The notes under the pieces: generated by a model | Told to the model about the DNA's origin: nothing | What the model saw: the letters and a program-made list of their open reading frames with translations, nothing else | Database searches by the model: none | Shown here: in pieces, positions 14,430-20,178 of the stretch | How positions within the stretch are numbered: position 1 is the first letter of the stretch | Layout of the letters: every line of letters begins with the position of its first letter | From: a virus | Virus record (IMG/VR): IMGVR_UViG_3300025616_000050 | Location: 1 to 20,178 of that record | Length of the DNA stretch: 20,178 bases | Strand: one strand, 5' to 3' | Translations under genes and position numbers: made by a program

Positions 14430-15026
14430 CTAAACGTTGATAGGGAAAGAACCAACTGGAGTATTGACTGTTACGCCAACTCCAAAGTTCGATCCAGCTG
14501 TACTTGTATCAGAAGTCCAATAGTTGTAAGTGAAACTTACTTCAAAAATTTCCATTTGATTGACAGTATCATAATCAACTGCGATAGCACCAATCTCTGT
14601 TGGATATGCATCATGGAACTTATAAGTCTTAACGATAGCACCATTACGATCTAATTGATGAACTCTTAAGTCCACTTGATAGTCTCTTGGGTTTGTACGA
14701 CCGTTTGTTTGACTATGGTTTTGCACGCCATCTGACCATTTTTCCATCGCATTACGGATGTTAAATGTTGTGTCATTATAGATGGATACATTCCATGGAG
14801 CAAATACTCTTTCGCCTGCAAAGTTAACAGCACGACCACGATATTGGATAGGCATATTCTCTACGTTAGAAGCTGGCAATTGAGCAGCTTTACATAAAAA
14901 CTGTGACTGTAATCCAACAGCAGGTCCACCGACAACGTATGCTGGGAATGTTAATTCTACACTAAACTGATTGGCACGAGCTCCGCCACCAATCAGTTGT
15001 GCTTTAAAATCGCTAATGTTTGCCAT
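14430..15026 (-). CDS. 19: gp19, tail tube protein
   Basis: gp19 is the major tail tube subunit, stacked inside the sheath. The frame is 198 aa (T4 163). It shows the family's N-terminal GGARANQFSVELTFP strand, the YRGRAVNFAGERVFAPWNV loop, the NAMEKWSDGVQNH helix and the terminal FEVSFTYNYW strand. It directly follows gene 18, as in T4. The start has AAAGGA about 6 nt upstream and its own TATAAATA late promoter 27 nt before the ATG. Confidence 0.94.
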   Translation of the reverse strand: MANISDFKAQLIGGGARANQFSVELTFPAYVVGGPAVGLQSQFLCKAAQLPASNVENMPIQYRGRAVNFAGERVFAPWNVSIYNDTTFNIRNAMEKWSDGVQNHSQTNGRTNPRDYQVDLRVHQLDRNGAIVKTYKFHDAYPTEIGAIAVDYDTVNQMEIFEVSFTYNYWTSDTSTAGSNFGVGVTVNTPVGSFPINV

Positions 15027-15052
15027 ATTTTATCCTTTATTTTTCCTATTAT

Positions 15053-15060
15053 TATTTATA
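15053..15060 (-). promoter_or_regulatory. T4-type late promoter for gene 19
   Basis: A perfect TATAAATA on the minus strand begins 27 nt before the gene 19 ATG, in the 36-bp gap after gene 18. It allows tail tube and the downstream head genes to be transcribed separately from the sheath gene. Confidence 0.82.
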
Positions 15061-15062
15061 TG

Positions 15063-17021
15063 CTATGCACCGATTTCGCTGAATGCAACTGATGTTCTAG
15101 CAGCAATAAAGTTCAGTGTAATGAAATTGATGGAGCGGTTAGGTTTAATATAGATATCGGCAATGAACTCGTTACGATCGATAACTTCACCGGTGTTATT
15201 TGTGTCATCACACTTAACACGGAAGTCTGTAACGCCGCGTCTACCTTGAACGTCTCTTAAGAACGGTTCTACAAGGTTCTTAAACTGAGCTCTTGTAAAG
15301 CTGTCATTAAACTCGAATAGTTGATACTTAGCAGCTGTAGCGATTGCTTTTTCAAGTACGATGAATAAACGACGTACGTTGATACGATCGAACGCGCTAG
15401 GTGTAGCAAGAAGAGTCTTATCACCGAAGAGTACTGTACCTTGACCAGGGAAGTTAACCACTGGATTAACACCACCTTTATAAAGTGTATCACGTTCTGT
15501 CTTACCTGGATTAAATGCAAGTCTAACAACGTTCTTGATTTGACCACGATTAAGACCAGCTGGTGACCACCATGGATCATTTGTATAGTCTGTACGAGCA
15601 GATAAACCAGCTACGTCACCATTTAATGGTACATATCTATACTTGTCGTTATAGCGATCATATTGGTATTTGTAACCAGAATCTAATACAGCGTATGATG
15701 AACTTGGTAATTCTAGTCTATATGCTACAGTTGCTAAAGTTGCATCTGAACCAGATCCTATGATGATATCACCAGTTGCAACATCTTGTGGAGAAGCGTA
15801 TACTACGCAATCTAATCTTGTTTCTGCCACGTTGTTGATAACGTATGTAGCAACAGTTGAAGAAGCTTTACCTAATGGTATCAATGATATGTCATAGAGG
15901 TCTGCATTAGCAAAGATCGCATAGCCGTTGATTATCTCGCCGTCAGTAGCTGATAGATCATCTACGCCGCCAACTAATGTCTTTGTAACTAAAGCTGATA
16001 AGTCTTTGAAACCTACACCAGCAGCATCTCTACCCCAAGCAACGCCTGAAGTACCTGTGCCACCGACAGTGGTTAACACTGAAGTAGTATGATCCATCCA
16101 CCAGATATATCTTGATTGTGAATTTATTACGTCTTTATAGTAGTTGTTTGTACCATCTGACTTTTTAGCATCGCCAGCTTTTGATATAAACGCAAATTTT
16201 TCTAATACTGTACCAGCTACGCCAGTCCATAGACCATCGGCGTCAACTATAACGATATGTAATTCATCGTTTTCGCCGCCAACTGAAGCAGCATATGTTG
16301 AAGTGCCAGGTGGATAATTAAATTCACCTTCATAGTCCCAGCCAGAATATGTTTGTGAGTCAGCCATAGAAACTTTTAATGAGTTACCTAAAGCGCCCGG
16401 ATACTTAGCAGCCCATTCACCAACAACACCAGCACCGCTGATATATGTTGCAGAATAGTCATTAAAGTTATTGATCTTGATAGCTCCTGAACCGATTTGA
16501 GTATGTGCAGTAGCATCTACTCCTGGACCAGTAGCAATACTTATTGAAGGAGCAGAAGTGTAGCCTGTACCTGGATTATCGATGACGATATGATCTACGC
16601 CACCACCAGAAAGTACAACGTGTGCTGTAGCTTGAATACCACCAGCAAGGTTAGGTGCACCGATAGTTACTGCTGGAACTGTAGCATATGAATCACCAGC
16701 TATATCAACTACGATCGCTGTCACTGAACCAGTCAGTGCTGCAACTGCATTTTTGTTACCTGTAGTGTCTACGCGTACTGTTAATAGGTTGTTTGTATAA
16801 GCAAGGAAGTTTGCAGCTGTAAAGAATGATTGTGCATTAGCATCTGTTGGTTTACCAAATCTTTGAACCAAAACGTTTTCAGATGAGATTGTAACAGGAT
16901 CAAGTACTGGACCCCATGTAAATACACCAGCAAAAGCACCAGCGGATGTTGAAACGGCTGGGATGATTGCTGAAAAGTCTTTTTCGACTACCGCAACTCC
17001 TGGAGATAATTGGAACGGCAT
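15063..17021 (-). CDS. 18: gp18, contractile tail sheath protein
   Basis: gp18 polymerises around the tube and contracts on infection. The 652-aa length is close to T4 gp18 (659). The N-terminus (SPGVAVVEKDFSAIIPAVST), the GVFTWGPV strand, RFGKPT, and the C-terminal FIADIYIKPNRSINFITLNF block are hallmarks of T4-type sheath proteins. Residues 98-177 form a tandem beta-rich repeat (GxGY-TS-P type) where T4 gp18 has its exposed, variable domain I. The start has AAGGAG 10 nt upstream. The leader from the late promoter contains a small TAGAG/CTCTA hairpin (17064-17077). Confidence 0.96.
   Translation of the reverse strand: MPFQLSPGVAVVEKDFSAIIPAVSTSAGAFAGVFTWGPVLDPVTISSENVLVQRFGKPTDANAQSFFTAANFLAYTNNLLTVRVDTTGNKNAVAALTGSVTAIVVDIAGDSYATVPAVTIGAPNLAGGIQATAHVVLSGGGVDHIVIDNPGTGYTSAPSISIATGPGVDATAHTQIGSGAIKINNFNDYSATYISGAGVVGEWAAKYPGALGNSLKVSMADSQTYSGWDYEGEFNYPPGTSTYAASVGGENDELHIVIVDADGLWTGVAGTVLEKFAFISKAGDAKKSDGTNNYYKDVINSQSRYIWWMDHTTSVLTTVGGTGTSGVAWGRDAAGVGFKDLSALVTKTLVGGVDDLSATDGEIINGYAIFANADLYDISLIPLGKASSTVATYVINNVAETRLDCVVYASPQDVATGDIIIGSGSDATLATVAYRLELPSSSYAVLDSGYKYQYDRYNDKYRYVPLNGDVAGLSARTDYTNDPWWSPAGLNRGQIKNVVRLAFNPGKTERDTLYKGGVNPVVNFPGQGTVLFGDKTLLATPSAFDRINVRRLFIVLEKAIATAAKYQLFEFNDSFTRAQFKNLVEPFLRDVQGRRGVTDFRVKCDDTNNTGEVIDRNEFIADIYIKPNRSINFITLNFIAARTSVAFSEIGA
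16491..16730 (-). repeat. Two tandem about 40-aa repeats encoded within gene 18
   Basis: Residues 98-138 and 139-177 of the sheath protein follow one pattern: G-x-V-x-x-I-V-x-D, then G-x-x-Y-x-x-x-P-x-x-x-I, then ATAH. Both copies keep the final ATAH. Such GTGYTSAP-type beta repeats are familiar from fibres and surface domains of marine phages. Confidence 0.75.
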
Positions 17022-17083
17022 TTTTGTGTTTCTCCTTAAATTAGGTTTTTATGATATAAATTCTAGAGTCACCTCTATACATA

Positions 17084-17091
17084 TATTTATA
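17084..17091 (-). promoter_or_regulatory. T4-type late promoter for gene 18
   Basis: A perfect TATAAATA on the minus strand lies 63 nt before the gene 18 ATG, just past the gene 17 stop (17096). The 5' leader is longer than for the other late units and includes a 5-bp-stem hairpin. Confidence 0.8.
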
Positions 17092-17095
17092 ACTA

Positions 17096-18685
17096 TTAAA
17101 AATTCAATAGGACCTGTTCGTCCTGGCTACCCCTGCCATCATCCATGAATCCGAATGGGGTCAGCTCATCCTCAATCTGCTTGATACGGTTCTCATACAT
17201 TAATTGCCTAATGTTTACGTTGTTTAGGTCTTTAAAGTACGGGTTTGTGGTCAACCAGCCAAATAATACTAATGTCATCACTAAGTCATCATGATAGCCT
17301 TCATCGGCCTCGTAAGAGCCTTTATTGTTCTCGATGAAGGTCGATATCTCTTGTATGGTGTCGATGTCTTGAACTAAGAGTCTATTCTCTTCGATCAAAG
17401 CTTTGAAGTTCATACAACCGATCCGTTTTACTTTCTTATCAGTGTTGACTCCAAGCTGTGTCTTACCGCCCCCGAATCCACCTGATACTACTTGTCCATC
17501 TGTATTTCTATTCACAAATAGGATGTTCTCATACTCCATCTCAGAGTATAGGATAGAACCTACTTGTTCAGAAGAGTTAACTTCTAGTAATACGTATGCT
17601 TGATTATATTCTGTAGCTACTTTATAAATCACCGATGGGAACAGCATAGGACTAATGTTGTTGTCTCTATACTTTGCCACTTGTTTATATGGTGACTCTG
17701 TGATGTCCACTATAGAGAAGGTTGAGTAGTCTCCTCCCACACCCTTTGCGGTATCAGCTACTAAACAATAGCTATGATCCTTGATAGGCTTATCGTATAC
17801 ATCTAATCCATCCTTACTATATATGATCCTAGCTGGAGATAGTCTCCCGATCACATCTGAGCGCACCAGAGTGAGTGCAGAACCTAAGAAGGTACATAAT
17901 ACCTCTTGGTTATATTTCAGCTCTCCAAGCTGTCTCCTTTGTGCTTCAGCCCATTTTTCATCCCTACCTGGGATTCGTGTGTATGGTATGAATAGAGGCA
18001 CGAAGTCATTGCGTTTGTTCTCAGCGTCGTTCCAAAACTTCCAAAAGTGGTTATAACCCAATGGAGTAGAGCTTAATAATATCTTTGTCGTTTCACCCGC
18101 AGATATCGTAGGATAGACTGAAGTAAAGAAGTCTTCTGCTACGTTGTTAGGTATGATCGCAGCTTCGTCGACGTATAGCATGTTAACTGACTTACCGCGG
18201 ATACCAGAAGATGTCGTTGCTGCAGTGAACACCTTTGAATTGTTCTCAAGTTCTATATCTCCCTTGTTCCATGTAGTAACGCCTTGCTGCAACCACATAG
18301 GTAAGTTCTCATACATCAACTGATACCTGTATAAGACCTCACGGGCGGCGGTGGCTTTGTTTGCCATGATCGCGACTTGTTTCGATTCCTGAAATAGGGT
18401 ATACCATAAAATATATGCTGCACTAGTTGTCGTCTTACCTTGTTGACGACCTTCCATAAGGATGACTTTTCTATTATCATGTATGACCTTCACCTTTTCC
18501 TTTTGGCAATCATATAGTTTAAAATCAATAAGACCATGATCAAGTGATATGATCTTGCAGTACGTTTCAATAAAATATATTGGGTCAGCAGCACACTTCA
18601 TGTACTCCTTGACTTGTTCTTCAGTAAAAGGTACTACTACACCAGCCGCTTTTAACTGACTATTGGCATTATAGTTCTTTGCCAT
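17096..18685 (-). CDS. 17: gp17, large terminase subunit
   Basis: gp17 is the DNA-packaging motor and headful nuclease docked on the portal. Length is 529 aa (T4 610). The ATPase domain has Walker A GRQQGKT (79-85), Walker B MLYVDE (D173, E174) and the coupling motif SSTP (205-208). The RNase-H-like nuclease domain has D311 in LVADTAKG, E368 in LLEVN, and H465-D466-D467 in the GYHDDLVM motif, as expected for the metal ligands. The ATG overlaps the gene 15 stop by one base (TAATG), so no small terminase gene (16) fits between them. Confidence 0.97.
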   Translation of the reverse strand: MAKNYNANSQLKAAGVVVPFTEEQVKEYMKCAADPIYFIETYCKIISLDHGLIDFKLYDCQKEKVKVIHDNRKVILMEGRQQGKTTTSAAYILWYTLFQESKQVAIMANKATAAREVLYRYQLMYENLPMWLQQGVTTWNKGDIELENNSKVFTAATTSSGIRGKSVNMLYVDEAAIIPNNVAEDFFTSVYPTISAGETTKILLSSTPLGYNHFWKFWNDAENKRNDFVPLFIPYTRIPGRDEKWAEAQRRQLGELKYNQEVLCTFLGSALTLVRSDVIGRLSPARIIYSKDGLDVYDKPIKDHSYCLVADTAKGVGGDYSTFSIVDITESPYKQVAKYRDNNISPMLFPSVIYKVATEYNQAYVLLEVNSSEQVGSILYSEMEYENILFVNRNTDGQVVSGGFGGGKTQLGVNTDKKVKRIGCMNFKALIEENRLLVQDIDTIQEISTFIENNKGSYEADEGYHDDLVMTLVLFGWLTTNPYFKDLNNVNIRQLMYENRIKQIEDELTPFGFMDDGRGSQDEQVLLNF

Positions 18686-19413
18686 TAGAATTGAGATTCC
18701 CAGTTCTCTGTAACCAAACCATCTACGGCAGGAGCTGTTGCGGTATACTTCCTACCAGGTATTGATACGTTTGCCATAGAAGTAAGGATGACACCGTTAG
18801 CAGATACTGGTCCATATATGTTAGTCTTAAGCGTGAACGTAAGTGTATGTACTACGAATCGCCTCTCTTGGAAAGAGCCATCATAGTTGTCTTCTACTGT
18901 GATAGAGTTTAGTATCACCGGTATGTCTTGTGTTATCTCCATCTCAGGAACTGCATTCACAGATAGAGTATACTCTGGATTAAATATGGGTAAGATCTGT
19001 TCAATGATCTGCATAGCATCTTCTTGAGTCTTAGTCAATACATATAGACTAATATCTATGTTATACGGAGCTGGAGAGAATACAGCTTTTGCAGTAGGAT
19101 TGCCTGTATTAGTAGCATCTTTACACATGATCTTATTCATCTTATTAGTCTTACGGGATGCATCATAGTGATAGCCTGTGACTTCAAATGATAGACGAGG
19201 TAGAGATATGTAAGTATTATGATTAAGGTTTGGATCTGAGTCTACACGAACCAGCCACTTCTCTTTAGGTGCATAAGCAAGAGGAACTGCGATGGTCTGT
19301 GCTACTGCTCCATCGTTACCTTGTCTCGCGATCTTGATGTCAGAAAATAGACGACCAAACATGACGATCGTCTTTCGTATAGCACCGTGATAGTAGGTTT
19401 GTCCGCTTAACAT
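18685..19413 (-). CDS. 15: gp15, tail completion and sheath stabiliser protein
   Basis: gp15 forms the hexameric ring capping the tail and joins it to the neck. Length is 242 aa (T4 272). Matching segments are YYHGAIRKTIVMFGRLFSDIKI at the N-terminus, VPLAYAPKEKW, the YNIDISLYVLTKTQEDAMQIIEQILPIFNP helix region and the FVVHTLTFTLKTNIYGPV strand, all aligning by eye with T4 gp15. The ATG lies one base after the stop of the upstream gene with only a distant AGGA, so translation is probably coupled. Gene 17 follows with a 1-bp overlap. Confidence 0.92.
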   Translation of the reverse strand: MLSGQTYYHGAIRKTIVMFGRLFSDIKIARQGNDGAVAQTIAVPLAYAPKEKWLVRVDSDPNLNHNTYISLPRLSFEVTGYHYDASRKTNKMNKIMCKDATNTGNPTAKAVFSPAPYNIDISLYVLTKTQEDAMQIIEQILPIFNPEYTLSVNAVPEMEITQDIPVILNSITVEDNYDGSFQERRFVVHTLTFTLKTNIYGPVSANGVILTSMANVSIPGRKYTATAPAVDGLVTENWESQF

Positions 19414-19414
19414 A

Positions 19415-20178
19415 TTATAGTGCTGCTATCCTTGTTTTAAAGTCTGCAAAGTCTGTAGATGCAGCAACCACAGTTTTTAATGAAGATAAACTGATGTATG
19501 TTTGACCATCAACTGTTAATGTACCACCTACTGTTACGTTGCCTGTAAAGCTAGCATTAGTTGATGATATAGCTTGAGCTGATGTTAATGGAGCTAAAGC
19601 TGTAAAACCAATAGAAAATTGACTTATAACATCTCCACCAAATGAATCCTTAATATCACGGGCTCTATTATATCCTAAACTAATTCCTCCACTGATGATA
19701 GCATTATTAGTTCCAACTAATTCTGGCTCTCCTGGTACATTTAAGTGTTGAGTTATCGTTTTAGAATTCGCATTAATTAAGTAACTATAGTCAGAAAAGA
19801 ATGCTTGTAATTGAGCTAGTGTAAATCCACTAATTGGAGTAGCACCAAAATTTTGTGGTCCACCATTGACTTTAACAGAATGTAATACAAAGTCTGTAAA
19901 GTATGTTGGATCAAAAGGGTCCTTATATGCGTTTATTTGAATTTCTAAAGTTAATGAACCTAACATGACTAATCCAGTATATGCACCTTCTGGAAAAATA
20001 GTTAAGTCTGAATTATATCCATTAAATGATCCGGAGTTATTTGTAAAACTTCCTCCCATATTTTGAGTAGTATCTGTCGCATTTGCAAAATCATATATCT
20101 GCCATTGTTCTGAAGGATTAACAGCACAGAAAACTCCATCAGATTGAAATAAAAATCTTTCAGGGGCTGGATAAACAC
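19415..20178 (-). CDS. Putative virion structural protein, 5'-truncated by window edge
   Basis: The frame ends at 19415 and stays open to the right edge. An ATG at 20059 is internal: the 39 codons upstream of it are open and protein-like (VYPAPERFLFQSDGVF and onward), with no ribosome site before that ATG. At least 253 residues are visible. The sequence is rich in Gly, Asn, Thr and Ser, with a GNVTVGGTLTVDGQTY segment typical of beta-structured fibre or whisker proteins in marine phages. Location upstream of gene 15, where T4 has neck genes 13-14 and nearby fibritin, supports a virion role. I do not see gp13 or gp14 features. Function is inferred. Confidence 0.65.
   Translation of the reverse strand, partial: VYPAPERFLFQSDGVFCAVNPSEQWQIYDFANATDTTQNMGGSFTNNSGSFNGYNSDLTIFPEGAYTGLVMLGSLTLEIQINAYKDPFDPTYFTDFVLHSVKVNGGPQNFGATPISGFTLAQLQAFFSDYSYLINANSKTITQHLNVPGEPELVGTNNAIISGGISLGYNRARDIKDSFGGDVISQFSIGFTALAPLTSAQAISSTNASFTGNVTVGGTLTVDGQTYISLSSLKTVVAASTDFADFKTRIAAL

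Noticed and set aside
15269-15580. 103-codon minus-strand frame within gene 18
   Set aside because: It is out of frame inside a conserved sheath domain, with unstructured composition and no ribosome site.

Overview
The window is a 20.2-kb piece of an AT-rich T4-type myovirus genome (Caudoviricetes, Straboviridae/Kyanoviridae-like). It carries the T4 core structural and replication/recombination genes in a compact order typical of marine T4-like phages. Every gene I can support lies on the minus strand, so transcription runs from high to low coordinates. I see no tRNA, rRNA, CRISPR array, IS element, integrase, intein or homing endonuclease, and no gene-free stretch longer than about 150 bp. 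The host cannot be fixed from the sequence. The phage-borne ErpA-type protein looks proteobacterial, which together with the AT-rich genome fits a marine proteobacterial host.

Right part (about 20178 to 7332), virion assembly, in transcription order: a 5'-truncated putative structural protein; gp15 (tail sheath stabiliser); gp17 (large terminase); gp18 (tail sheath); gp19 (tail tube); gp20 (portal); a gp68-like prohead core protein; three small genes of unknown function; gp21 (prohead protease); gp22 (scaffold); gp23 (major capsid); and a second tail-tube-like protein. Genes are tightly packed, often with TAATG overlaps. Four exact copies of the T4 late-promoter octamer TATAAATA sit in the gaps upstream of gp18, gp19, gp22 and the second tail-tube-like gene. 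A strong intrinsic terminator follows gp23.

Left part (about 7300 to 1), recombination, late-transcription control and accessory genes: uvsY, uvsW, a small Sm-like unknown, an ErpA/HesB-type iron-sulfur carrier (a host-like auxiliary gene), gp55 (late sigma factor), gp47 and gp46 (Mre11/Rad50-type nuclease), a 60-aa orphan, and a 3'-truncated HEVGH metallopeptidase. No late promoters lie in the gaps here. Five gaps instead carry a sigma70-like motif with a fixed 16-bp spacer (best copies ATGTACwTTAA ... TATAATG). I read these as early or middle promoters. So two promoter classes divide the window by function: gp55 made from the left part would switch on the TATAAATA promoters of the right part.

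The most unusual spots are: the cassette around the 60-aa orphan (a GC-rich stem-loop, a promoter, and three copies of one 15-bp repeat that overlap gene ends); the apparently leaderless erpA-like gene; a tandem beta-rich repeat inserted into the exposed domain of the tail sheath; and a duplicated 23-residue segment in the scaffold protein.
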